Assembly (NCBI GenBank): GCA_902470805.1
Contig: CABRHX010000021.1
Span: forward strand, 1-34,154
From: an uncultured Collinsella sp.
GTDB lineage: Bacteria > Actinomycetota > Coriobacteriia > Coriobacteriales > Coriobacteriaceae
Reading direction: 5' to 3'
DNA length: 34,154 nt
Below the pieces are notes generated by a model. That model was not told the DNA's origin, did no database searches, and worked only from the letters and a program-made list of their open reading frames with translations. Both the position numbers and the translations under genes were made by a program. Below, piece by piece: positions 22,194 through 30,459 of this stretch (positions are counted from its first letter, which is position 1; each line of letters opens with the position of its first letter).

Positions 22194-22221
22194 AGAGGTC
22201 CCGCTCGGGACCTCTTCTTTT
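22194..22221 (+). terminator. Rho-independent terminator of the redox cassette
   Basis: AGAGGTCCC (22194-22202) pairs with GGGACCTCT (22207-22215) around a GCTC loop, then TCTTTT. The rest of the gap to 22368 contains two direct GGCAC(C/G)GT copies (22223-22256), possibly a worn dispersed repeat, and no gene. Confidence 0.9.
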
Positions 22222-22368
22222 AGGCACCGTCCCGTTCGTTTTTTGGCACGGTTCGTTACATTCCTCACTGGCGCCGGCAAAAAATGGGGATAGAGTAGGA
22301 CAAACGCGTCGAATACGAACGGCGGGGGAGAGCGGGCGAATGTGCCTGCGCAGGAGAGGTTGCCGTCC

Positions 22369-25300
22369 ATGCTGGAGCTCAAAGGTATTTGCAAAAGGTA
22401 CGTTACGCAGTCGTTTACGCAGGTGGCGCTCGACAGCGTGAGCCTGTCTTTTCGCGATAACGAGTTCGTGGCCATTCTGGGACCTTCGGGGTCGGGTAAA
22501 ACTACGATGCTCAACGTTATCGGCGGACTCGATCACTTTGATTCTGGCGACCTGCTCATCGATGGCATTTCGACCAAGGACTTCCGTGATCGCGATTGGG
22601 ATGCTTATCGCAACAACCGCATCGGCTTTGTGTTCCAGAGCTATAACCTCATTCCGCATCAGACCATCTTGGAAAACGTGGAGCTGGCGCTTACGCTCAC
22701 AGGTGTGGGGCATGCCGAGCGCCGCCAGCGTGCGCGCGAGGCGCTCGAGGCGGTTGGTCTGGGCGAGCACGTTAACAAGCGCCCGAGCCAGCTATCGGGC
22801 GGGCAGATGCAGCGCGTGGCCATTGCCCGCGCCCTGATCAATGACCCTGAGATCGTCCTTGCCGACGAGCCGACTGGCGCTTTGGATTCAACGACATCCG
22901 TGCAGGTTATGGATTTGCTCAAAGACGTTGCGCGCGACCGTCTGGTCATCATGGTCACGCACAATCCCGACCTGGCATACCAATACGCCACGCGCATCGT
23001 CAACCTGGCGGACGGCAAGATCACCGACGATTCCGATCCTTTCGATGTCGTTGACGCCACGCGCCACGAGGCTAAGCCTACGCGCAAAACCTCGATGAGC
23101 TTTGTGACGGCGCTGGGGCTTTCTGCCCGAAACCTTATGACCAAGAAGGGCCGCACGGCCATGACTGCCTTTGCGGGCTCGATTGGCATTATCGGTATCG
23201 CGGCGATTCTGGCGCTGTCCAATGGCGTAAACGGCTACATCAAAAAGGTCGAGGAGGATACGCTCTCGAGCTACCCGCTCACCATTTCCAAGCAGGATTA
23301 CGACCTGTCGTCCATGATGGGCGGGCAGGGAACTGCGGATGATGACTCGCCTGAAAATGTTGATTCGTCCGACGACAGTGCCGGCGGCAAGGCTAAGGGA
23401 ACCGATAAGATTCCCGTGGTCACGGCCGTAAAGGATATGTTTGCGAGCGTTAAGTCCAACGACATGACGAGCTTTAAGGCATGGCTCGATGCCGGTGGCG
23501 ATGGCATCGATAAAGAGGTCAACGCCATTCAGTACGGTTACGGTGTATCGCCGGTTGTCTATCGTGCCGGCAAGGGCGATGAGAAGCCTGTCCGGCTGGT
23601 GCCCAACGCCATGACCGAGGCCATGAGCGGAGGCGCGAGCTCGGCGGCAACGGTGGGCATGGAATCCATGGGAACCTCGGTCTTTAACGAGATGATTGAC
23701 GACCAGAGCCTGCTCGACAGCCAGTACGATGTCGTCGCCGGTCATTGGCCCACGTCTGCTAACGAAGCCGTAATGGTGCTTTCGAGCCGTGGAACGGTGG
23801 GCGACTACACGCTCTACAGCATCGGCGCGCTGGATATCAACGAGCTCAACGACCTGGTTAACAGCGCCATGACGGCTGACGGTAAGATCGAAACGCCCGA
23901 GACCGGCGCCGACTTTACCTACGACGATGCGCTGTCCACGACGCTTAAGGTGCTGTCGCCGGCCGATGCCTATCGCAAAAACGAAGAGACCGGCATGTGG
24001 ACCGACATGTCTGACGACGCCGACTTTATGACCGCCAAGGTTGCCGACGGTATTGACGTGCACATTGTGGGCGTGGTGCGACCTAACGAGACGGCCAATG
24101 CGAGTGCGTTGTCTCCGGGCATTGCCTATACGCATGCGCTGACTCGCCAGCTTATGGAGCGCGCCGCCGATTCGCAGATTGTGCAGGAGCAACTCGACCA
24201 CCCCGAGACGGATGTCTTTACGGGCAAAACCTTCGACGAACTGCAAGGCGAGGCCAAGCAAGGCGTGGATCTGGGCAGCATGTTCAGTGTGGACGAGGCA
24301 GCGCTCAAGAGCGCGTTTTCGTTCGATACATCTGCGCTCTCGGGTGCGGCCGGCGGTATGGACCTGTCGGGTCTTGACTTGTCCGGGCTGGACATTGACC
24401 TTTCGGACGTTGGCAAGGACGTCGACATCAGTGACATCATGGCCAAGGCGCCAACCCCAGATTTCTCGGGTATCTTTGACGGTCTGGAACTCACGCCCGA
24501 GCAAATGCAGCAGGTGGGAACGCTTGCCAACCAGCTGTTTGAGGGCTTTTTGCAGTCTGATCAGTTTAAGGCGCTGACACCCGATGATCTTAAGGACGCG
24601 TCAAAGCTCTCTGCCGCATTCTCGACATATCTTGAGAATGATGCCGCAGCCCAACAATGCCTGGCTCAGCTCAAGGCACTCGGTGGCGATGCCCTGGCCG
24701 AGCGCCTGCAACAGGCGATGACCGACTATGTGCAAAAGCAGCTGGCTCCGTATCTGCAGCAGGCTATGGATCAGGTGATGAAGTCGATCAGCGACCAGAT
24801 TGCGGCGACGGTGTCAGCTCAGCTCAAGGCAGACACGGCTGGGCTTATGGACCAGATGGCGACGCAGATGTCTTCGAGTTTTGCCAACCTAGCGAGCGCT
24901 ATGCGTGTGGATGCGAGCGCCTTTGCCCGCGCCATCCATTTCAACATGGACGCCGAGGACCTGAGTTCGCTCATGATGAGTTATGCCAAGGCGTCGCAGC
25001 TCACCTACGACAACAATCTGACCACGCTGGGCTATGCGGATGAGGCAGACCCCATCTCGGTCAAGATTTTCCCGCGCGACTTTGAGGCCAAGGAGCGCGT
25101 ACTCGACCATATCGATGCGTACAACAGGCAGGTCAAAGCCGCCGGCCACGACGAGCAGGCAATCTCGTACACCGACTACATGGGCATCATCATGGGTTCG
25201 GTGACCGACATCGTGAACACCATCAGCTTGGTGCTCATCGCATTCGTGAGTATCAGCCTGGTGGTGAGCTCCATCATGATCGGCATCATCACCTACATCA

Positions 25301-25623
25301 GTGTGCTGGAACGCAAAAAGGAGATTGGCATCCTGCGTGCGATCGGCGCGTCGAAGCGTAACGTGGCCAACGTATTCAATGCCGAGACCTTTATCGAGGG
25401 CCTCATTGCCGGCGTCTTTGCCATTGTCGTCGTGGTGGCCGTGAGCTTCCCAGTTAATACCTGGGCGCTTGCTGCCAAACAAGTACCCAACCTGATGAGC
25501 CTGCCCGTGCAGGATGCGCTGGTACTCATTGCAATTTCGGTGCTGTTGACGGTCGTTGCCGGCCTGCTGCCTGCTCGCAGCGCATCCAAGAAGGACCCCG
25601 TCGAAGCCCTACGCTCCGAATAA
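22369..25623 (+). CDS. ABC transporter, fused ATPase and FtsX-type permease
   Basis: A 1084-residue protein. The ATG at 22369 gives the standard family start MLELKGICKRY; a GTG at 22342 is an alternative. The ATPase (1 to about 230) has Walker A GPSGSGK (38-44), signature LSGGQ (142-146) and Walker B with D166/E167 in ADEP. A membrane segment at about 266-285 leads to a very large extracellular part (about 290-940), including Asp/Leu-rich near-repeats (DLSGLDLSGLDIDLSDVG) and a long Gln-rich coiled-coil-like region. Three membrane segments (about 945-1075) close the FtsX domain; ERKKEIGILRAIGASKRNV is the family hallmark. This MacB/LolCDE-like type moves envelope or lipid-linked cargo or senses peptides rather than importing nutrients. 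The stop codon lies in a dispersed repeat; no kinase or partner is adjacent. Confidence 0.9.
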   Translation: MLELKGICKRYVTQSFTQVALDSVSLSFRDNEFVAILGPSGSGKTTMLNVIGGLDHFDSGDLLIDGISTKDFRDRDWDAYRNNRIGFVFQSYNLIPHQTILENVELALTLTGVGHAERRQRAREALEAVGLGEHVNKRPSQLSGGQMQRVAIARALINDPEIVLADEPTGALDSTTSVQVMDLLKDVARDRLVIMVTHNPDLAYQYATRIVNLADGKITDDSDPFDVVDATRHEAKPTRKTSMSFVTALGLSARNLMTKKGRTAMTAFAGSIGIIGIAAILALSNGVNGYIKKVEEDTLSSYPLTISKQDYDLSSMMGGQGTADDDSPENVDSSDDSAGGKAKGTDKIPVVTAVKDMFASVKSNDMTSFKAWLDAGGDGIDKEVNAIQYGYGVSPVVYRAGKGDEKPVRLVPNAMTEAMSGGASSAATVGMESMGTSVFNEMIDDQSLLDSQYDVVAGHWPTSANEAVMVLSSRGTVGDYTLYSIGALDINELNDLVNSAMTADGKIETPETGADFTYDDALSTTLKVLSPADAYRKNEETGMWTDMSDDADFMTAKVADGIDVHIVGVVRPNETANASALSPGIAYTHALTRQLMERAADSQIVQEQLDHPETDVFTGKTFDELQGEAKQGVDLGSMFSVDEAALKSAFSFDTSALSGAAGGMDLSGLDLSGLDIDLSDVGKDVDISDIMAKAPTPDFSGIFDGLELTPEQMQQVGTLANQLFEGFLQSDQFKALTPDDLKDASKLSAAFSTYLENDAAAQQCLAQLKALGGDALAERLQQAMTDYVQKQLAPYLQQAMDQVMKSISDQIAATVSAQLKADTAGLMDQMATQMSSSFANLASAMRVDASAFARAIHFNMDAEDLSSLMMSYAKASQLTYDNNLTTLGYADEADPISVKIFPRDFEAKERVLDHIDAYNRQVKAAGHDEQAISYTDYMGIIMGSVTDIVNTISLVLIAFVSISLVVSSIMIGIITYISVLERKKEIGILRAIGASKRNVANVFNAETFIEGLIAGVFAIVVVVAVSFPVNTWALAAKQVPNLMSLPVQDALVLIAISVLLTVVAGLLPARSASKKDPVEALRSE

Positions 25624-25683
25624 TGTGACAAAGGGACAGTCCCTTTGTCACATTGAGACCCTTGCGAAATCGGGGTCTAATTA
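25622..25683. repeat. Dispersed repeat, copy 1 (TGTGACAAAGG dyad plus conserved flank)
   Basis: Arms AATGTGACAAAGGGA (25622-25636) and its perfect complement (25640-25654) form a 15-bp hairpin, beginning within the ABC stop codon. The following GAG...AATCGGGGTCTAATTA matches the flank of copy 2 (31810-31871). A second stem, AGACCC/GGGTCT, lies in the flank. It may serve as the ABC gene terminator. Confidence 0.75.
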
Positions 25684-25767
25684 CCGTTCGGCAGGTTAAG
25701 AACTCCCTCTCCCCGCTTAATGCTTGACGAAGAGTCTTCTGGTTTATATACCTATCGGTAGGCATAT
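25681..25767. promoter_or_regulatory. Putative TetR operators before the first MFS gene
   Basis: TTACCGTTCGGCAG (25681-25694) matches the core ACCGTTCGGTAG found beside tetR (27926-27939 on the other strand). A second 22-bp dyad at 25746-25767 reads ATAT-n-CCTA-n4-TAGG-n-ATAT and contains the CGGTAGG half-site. Both lie within 120 bases of the MFS start at 25799, suggesting repression by the regulator at 27219. Confidence 0.5.
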
Positions 25768-25798
25768 AGGATGTATTGCCGATAGAAATGGAGCAACC

Positions 25799-27079
25799 AT
25801 GACTCTCACCACACCAGCCAAAAAAGATTGTCTCCGTGAAAGCGGCGCATTTGCTTGGGTCGTCGTTATTGCGCTCGGCTTAATGTCCGCCGGAACAACT
25901 GGCACATATAGCATTATTGCCGGCTCATTCGTTGCTCCAGTATGTGAAGATCTGGGCTTTGACTACACTTCTTTTTCTTTCTATTTCACCGCGATTCTTC
26001 TTGGCCTTGCGCTTGGGCTTCCGCTTTTGAGTCGCTTCATTCCAAAAGTAATCGGCAAACCATGGCATATTTGCATTGAACTCGTCCTTATTGTCGCCGG
26101 CGCCGCAATGGCGTTCTACACCGAGGTCTGGATGTTCACCGTCTCCGCCGCAGTGATCGGCATCTGCTTTTCGTTTACAACGGGCGTCTGCATGTCCGAT
26201 GTCATTGACCAATGGTTCAGCAAATCGTCCGGTCTTGCCATCGGCCTCGCTTGGGGCGTTAATTCTCTCTGTACGCTGTTATTGAGTCCTGTCATTACGC
26301 TGGTCATCGAGCAGCAAGGCTGGCGTACGGGATACATCGTGCTTGCGGCCGTTTCTGCAGCTATGATTTTGGCTGCAAGCGCATTTATCATTCGCCTTAA
26401 CCCCTCTGATCGCAACATGCTTCCGTACGGAGAGACCGCCTCCGAAACCCATGAGAGCTGCAGCGCCGATGAGCAGGAAGATGTTCTTTCGGGCATGGCA
26501 CTCCGCGATGCCGCGAAAACGCCGTCTTTTATTCTCTGTGTCCTCTTGCTTTGCGTGGCGCAGCTCACCTGCTGCATGAACCAGCTGTTTCCAACCTATG
26601 CAAGCGAGGTCGGTTTCAATCCTATCGTAGGAAGCTTAATGGTCTCGGCAGCTTCACTCTCCGATATCTTCCTAAATCCCTTCGTGGGCAAAACATGCGA
26701 CAAGCTTGGCGCTATTAAAGCAACGGTCGCATGGACAGGTGTCAGCATTCTTTCATTCCTGCTTCTTATCATTGGCGGAAGCAATGAGACCGTTTCCATC
26801 ATTGCAGCTGGTGTAAACGATGTCATGTTCGCCATCGTTGGAACCGCAATGCCGATGCTTCTACTCTCGCTCTTTGGATCACGCGATTTTGGAAGGATCT
26901 ATTCGATCGTTTGCTCAGCGGGCTATGTCGTCGGTGCTTTTGGAATGCCGGTCATGATGAAGGTTTACGGCATGGCGGGGTCATTCCAGGGAGTATTTAT
27001 CTTCTGCATTGCCTGCAACCTTATGATTGCTGCGTTTGCTATCGTTTCCGGCTTTCTCAATAAGGCTGCTGAAAAGTAA
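25799..27079 (+). CDS. MFS transporter, paralogue 1
   Basis: A 426-residue, 12-helix major facilitator protein; the ATG at 25799 follows GGAGC. Conserved blocks shared with the transporter at 30460 include ALGLMSAGTTG, IAGSFVAPVCE, DVIDQWF, GLAIGLAW, CCMNQLFPTYASEVGF, AAGVNDVM and FGSRDFGRI. The loop between helices 6 and 7 is acidic and variable. The family moves small organic ions, often as antiport. TetR-type dyads upstream and the neighbouring deiminase and carbamoyltransferase suggest uptake of the guanidino substrate or exchange with the amine product. It is a single gene, convergent with tetR. Confidence 0.88.
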   Translation: MTLTTPAKKDCLRESGAFAWVVVIALGLMSAGTTGTYSIIAGSFVAPVCEDLGFDYTSFSFYFTAILLGLALGLPLLSRFIPKVIGKPWHICIELVLIVAGAAMAFYTEVWMFTVSAAVIGICFSFTTGVCMSDVIDQWFSKSSGLAIGLAWGVNSLCTLLLSPVITLVIEQQGWRTGYIVLAAVSAAMILAASAFIIRLNPSDRNMLPYGETASETHESCSADEQEDVLSGMALRDAAKTPSFILCVLLLCVAQLTCCMNQLFPTYASEVGFNPIVGSLMVSAASLSDIFLNPFVGKTCDKLGAIKATVAWTGVSILSFLLLIIGGSNETVSIIAAGVNDVMFAIVGTAMPMLLLSLFGSRDFGRIYSIVCSAGYVVGAFGMPVMMKVYGMAGSFQGVFIFCIACNLMIAAFAIVSGFLNKAAEK

Positions 27080-27114
27080 TAAGCGCCGATTTGCATCGGC
27101 ATAGATTGCCACGC

Positions 27115-27161
27115 AACAGGGGTTGACTCCAAGCCAGACTGGAGTCGACCCCTGTTTTCGT
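27115..27161 (+). terminator. Rho-independent terminator of MFS gene 1
   Basis: A 17-base stem (27115-27131 with 27140-27156, one T-G pair) is followed by TTCGTTTTT. A small GCCGAT-TTGC-ATCGGC hairpin (27085-27100) lies between it and the stop codon. Confidence 0.88.
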
Positions 27162-27218
27162 TTTTAAAGGTTGCCCGCAGGCACCATGGGTGCCAACATG
27201 CGCTTCAGCTTGGCTGGT

Positions 27219-27797
27219 TTATTTGAACATAAGCTCGACTATTCCCGCCCAAACCGCTTTTTCATCAATATCCTCACCTTGAGCGACCGTATTGCTTGCT
27301 CCCTCCAGAACGGTATAAAGAATTTGTACGTAGAGCATTACGTCGGCGCTATCGGAAAACGCGCCAATCTCTACACCATGAAGAAGGATGTCTTTAAGCG
27401 CATCCATGGTTCGTTTGGTCGCCGTCGCTTGACGTTCCTGAACTGCAGGAATTCGATTTGCTTGAACGCTAACCTCGGCCAGCACGCGCCGGCGCTTTTC
27501 ATCGCTTCGATAGCCACCTATAACTGAATTGCCGAGCTCGATAAGCGCGGCCTTGAACCCGTCCCTATCGACTATTAGCGAGTAGTCGCGCTGATAGTCA
27601 ATGGTCGGAAACATGCTGTCCAAGAGCGTAGTGAAAATCTCCTCTTTAGAGGGAAAGTAGTAGTACACCGACGGCTTGGATATACCGACAAAGTCGCAAA
27701 TCTTTCCGATAGACGCTTTGTCATAACCGACTTCTGCCACAAGATCGTACATTGCGTCCAATATTTTTTTTCTTGTGCTCACGCTGCATTTCTCCAT
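27219..27797 (-). CDS. TetR/AcrR-family repressor
   Basis: A 192-residue regulator, ATG at 27795-27797 with a weak ribosome site. The N-terminal helix-turn-helix (about 8-55) reads TRKKILDAMYDLVAEVGYDKA, then IGKICDFVGISKPSVYYYFPSKEEIF, close to the TetR consensus. The C-terminal helical domain is variable and should bind a ligand, perhaps the guanidino substrate or its product. It is divergent from the deiminase gene with 224 bases between starts, and convergent with MFS gene 1. Dyads with the CGGTAGG half-site in its own promoter region and before the MFS gene are likely its operators. Confidence 0.92.
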   Translation of the reverse strand: MEKCSVSTRKKILDAMYDLVAEVGYDKASIGKICDFVGISKPSVYYYFPSKEEIFTTLLDSMFPTIDYQRDYSLIVDRDGFKAALIELGNSVIGGYRSDEKRRRVLAEVSVQANRIPAVQERQATATKRTMDALKDILLHGVEIGAFSDSADVMLYVQILYTVLEGASNTVAQGEDIDEKAVWAGIVELMFK

Positions 27798-27871
27798 CGC
27801 AAATCACTTCCGCACTACCAACATTATTAAGGATGGCAACGGAACATCAATTCGTGTCCAAACATGACCAC

Positions 27872-27955
27872 TATATACGGTGAACGGTATGTATCAGTAG
27901 GCGAGCGGCAATTATTCAAAACTATCTACCGAACGGTAGGTATAGTAGTACTATA
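27872..27955. promoter_or_regulatory. Putative TetR operators in the tetR-deiminase divergent region
   Basis: A dyad CTACCG-AA-CGGTAG (27926-27939) and a weaker site with GAACGGTATGTAT (about 27872-27895) share the GAACGGTA(G/T)GTAT core. Right after the first lies TATAGTA-G-TACTATA (27941-27955), a perfect 15-bp dyad containing a -10-like TATAGT. The arrangement suits repression of both divergent promoters. No clear -35 element was found. Confidence 0.55.
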
Positions 27956-28021
27956 GCAGGTGAAACCCCGCTATTGTCGCGGCCGGACAGCATCGCGGGA
28001 AACCCGACGGAAGGACCAACC

Positions 28022-29260
28022 ATGTACGAGAACTATCGTATGCCGGGCGAGTTCGAGAAGCGCTCCAACGTCTATGTGACATGGCTTCCCGATTACATCC
28101 GTGCAGAGGGCTATGATAACCGCCAGCCCTGCGTTGACGTGATCAAGGCTCTGCTCGAGTATGGCGACGTTACGGTCAACCTCAATTGCGGTACCCCCGG
28201 CTCCTATGAGGAGGCTTGCTCGCGCCTGAAGGAGGAGGGGGTTGATCTCGATCGCATCGAGATCACGCAGTTCGAAGACTCCAACTTCTATGTCCGCGAC
28301 AACGGTCCCAGCATCATGGTCGACGACAAGGGCCATTCTTATATGGTCAACCCCGCTTGGACCTATTACGGCGTGTGGGACAAGAACTCCCCGGAGTGCC
28401 AGTCCGCACGTAAGGCAGCGGTTCACATGGCGGTTGCGCTCGGTTGCTTCGATATCGTCAATTCCGAAATGGTTTCGGAGGGCGGCGACCGCGAGTTTGA
28501 CGGTCACGGCACTCTGATCGCAATCGAGGACACGGAATGCCGCAAGCGTAATCCCGAGTTCACGAAAGAGGAAGTAGAGGCCGAGTATAAGCGCATCTAC
28601 AACCTCAGCAAGGTTATCTGGCTTCCGCAGCCTATGCTCGAGGACGACGACTATCGACTGGGCATCCTCGACGAGAAGGAAGACGGAACTCCCGTCTTTG
28701 GCATGAGCTTTGCAGCTCACATTGATGAGATGTGTCGCTTTATCACTCCGAACAAGATTCTTCTTGCCGAGGTGTCCGATGAAGAGGCAGCCTCGAGCAA
28801 GGCTGGAGCAGAGTCTCGTCGCCGCATTGAGGCAGCCTACGAGATCCTGAGCAACGAAACGGACTGGGAGGGCAAGCCCTTCGAGATCGTTCGTATGCCC
28901 ACCGCCGAGCCTATTGAAGTCGTTATCGCCCCTGGCGATGAAGATTACGAGCTCTATAAGGGCTTCATCGACGAAATGGGCGGCAAGTTTATGGATGGCA
29001 CCCCCTGGCCCGAGGGCCCCGTCCACTTCTACGCCGCAGCGAGCTACTGCAATTTCCTGATTTGCAACGGCGTCGTTCTTGGCCAGCGTTATTACCACGA
29101 GGGCATGAGCGAGGTCGTGAAAGAGAAGGACGAGCAGGCCAAGGCAGTTCTTGAGAGCTGCTTCCCCGATCGCAAGGTCATCATGATTGATTCCCTCGCG
29201 CTTAACCTGTCCGGCGGCGGCGTGCACTGCTGGACTAAGGACGTGGCGGCCAGTCGTTAG
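28022..29260 (+). CDS. Agmatine deiminase-family guanidine hydrolase
   Basis: A 412-residue protein; ATG at 28022 after GGAAGGA. It belongs to the agmatine deiminase (AguA/PAD_porph) fold, which hydrolyses a guanidino group to a ureido group and ammonia. Seen: FYVRDNGPSIM with Asp93, EGGDREFDGHGT with Glu153, AHIDE with His233, and the nucleophile Cys403 in GGGVHC. It is longer than typical AguA (about 370), with an extra segment around 205-230 (MLEDDDYRLGILDEKEDG) and AHIDE in place of the usual GHVD. Agmatine is the default substrate, but these differences leave another guanidino compound open. First gene of a plus-strand unit with the carbamoyltransferase and MFS gene 2. Confidence 0.85.
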   Translation: MYENYRMPGEFEKRSNVYVTWLPDYIRAEGYDNRQPCVDVIKALLEYGDVTVNLNCGTPGSYEEACSRLKEEGVDLDRIEITQFEDSNFYVRDNGPSIMVDDKGHSYMVNPAWTYYGVWDKNSPECQSARKAAVHMAVALGCFDIVNSEMVSEGGDREFDGHGTLIAIEDTECRKRNPEFTKEEVEAEYKRIYNLSKVIWLPQPMLEDDDYRLGILDEKEDGTPVFGMSFAAHIDEMCRFITPNKILLAEVSDEEAASSKAGAESRRRIEAAYEILSNETDWEGKPFEIVRMPTAEPIEVVIAPGDEDYELYKGFIDEMGGKFMDGTPWPEGPVHFYAAASYCNFLICNGVVLGQRYYHEGMSEVVKEKDEQAKAVLESCFPDRKVIMIDSLALNLSGGGVHCWTKDVAASR

Positions 29261-29262
29261 TG

Positions 29263-29339
29263 AGCCTTAGAGCCTGCGCTCTTTGGCTTAGGCGCCACAT
29301 GTACCGCTCCCCGAGGGATATCCGTGTTTTCCTCGGGGA
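29263..29339 (+). other. Two intercistronic hairpins between deiminase and carbamoyltransferase
   Basis: Stem 1: AGCC/GGCT with inner AGAGC-CTGC-GCTCT (29263-29288). Stem 2: TCCCCGAGG (29308-29316) with CCTCGGGGA (29331-29339). No T-run follows either stem, so they may be processing or stability elements within an operon rather than terminators. Confidence 0.45.
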
Positions 29340-29383
29340 CACATTCAACAATAATTTTGATAATAATTCGAAAGGAAATAGGC

Positions 29384-30448
29384 ATGAACAACAGCCTCCG
29401 CGGTCGCGACTACATCAACATCCATGATCTTTCCTCCGAGGATTTCCGCTATCTCATCGATCTTGCCTGGAACCTTAAGGCTCAGAAGAAGTCCGGTGTC
29501 GACCAGCACTACTTCCCCGGCAAAAACGTCCTCGCCATCTTTGAGTGGGGCTCGACCCGTACTCGTTGCGCATTCGAGACCTCCTGCAATGATTTGGGCA
29601 TGGGCTTCACTTATCTGACCAACTCCCACATGGGTGACTGCGAGACCGTCAAGGATGCCATGCGCGTCTTTAACGGCATGTACGATCTCATCGTCTACCG
29701 CGCACAGAAGGACGAGCAGTTCCTCTATGACGTCGCCGACCTGGTTGACATCCCGGTCATCAATGCCCTTACTCTCGGCGATCACCCGACTCAGATGCTC
29801 GCTGACGCTCTTACGATGGAAGAGCAATGGGGCGGTTTGCGTACGAGCCGCGGCAAGAAGATGGCTTTCGTTGGCAACTGCGCCGGCGCCCCAGTGTGGT
29901 ATGGCCGTCTGTGCGCTATGCTCGACATGGACTTCCTCGCCATCGGCCCCGACGACCTCCGTCATCAGATGTGCAAGGAAATGATCGAAGAGGTGGAGGC
30001 CTGCTACGCCAAGTACGCTCCCAATAGGACCTTTACCATCACCTCTGACCTCGATGCCCTGGATGGCGTTGACGTTATCGTTACCGAGGAGTGGCGCTAC
30101 ATCAACCCCGAGTGCGGCGAAGAGGTTCTGGATCCCGACGACTACAACTCCTGGTTGGGCGATGCCGAGTCTTTGTACCCCTATCGCGTCACCAGCGAGC
30201 TGTGCAAGCGCACCAACAATCCCGACATCTTCTGCATGCATGAGCTTCCCTCTGTCCATAACGCAGATCACCGTGTCGGCAAAATGCTCCTCGACCAGTG
30301 CAAGAACGACCTCCATCGCGAAATCATCACCGAGGGCTTTGAGATTGCCGACGAGTGCTTTGAGGCCAACGCTTCGGTCATCTTCCGTGAGGCAGAGAAC
30401 CGTCAGCACACCATCAAGGCTGTTATGTGTGCCCTTCTGGGTCTCTAG
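29384..30448 (+). CDS. Putrescine/ornithine carbamoyltransferase-family protein
   Basis: A 354-residue protein; ATG at 29384 after AAAGGA. It has the transcarbamylase signature for carbamoyl phosphate, GSTRTRCAFE (S57-R61), and HPTQMLADALTM (from His134). The amine-side motif, HCLP in ornithine and putrescine carbamoyltransferases, reads MHELP here (His286, Glu287), so the key cysteine is a glutamate. Ending: FREAENRQHTIKAVM. Next to a guanidine deiminase, the expected reaction is carbamoyl-amine plus phosphate to amine plus carbamoyl phosphate, which carbamate kinase could turn into ATP. No carbamate kinase lies in the window. The family is sure; the substrate is not. Confidence 0.85.
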   Translation: MNNSLRGRDYINIHDLSSEDFRYLIDLAWNLKAQKKSGVDQHYFPGKNVLAIFEWGSTRTRCAFETSCNDLGMGFTYLTNSHMGDCETVKDAMRVFNGMYDLIVYRAQKDEQFLYDVADLVDIPVINALTLGDHPTQMLADALTMEEQWGGLRTSRGKKMAFVGNCAGAPVWYGRLCAMLDMDFLAIGPDDLRHQMCKEMIEEVEACYAKYAPNRTFTITSDLDALDGVDVIVTEEWRYINPECGEEVLDPDDYNSWLGDAESLYPYRVTSELCKRTNNPDIFCMHELPSVHNADHRVGKMLLDQCKNDLHREIITEGFEIADECFEANASVIFREAENRQHTIKAVMCALLGL

Positions 30449-30459
30449 GAGCTGTATCA

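Noticed and set aside
22888..24504. 538-codon minus-strand open frame
   Set aside because: Antisense to the ABC transporter; His/Arg/Val-rich, without motifs.
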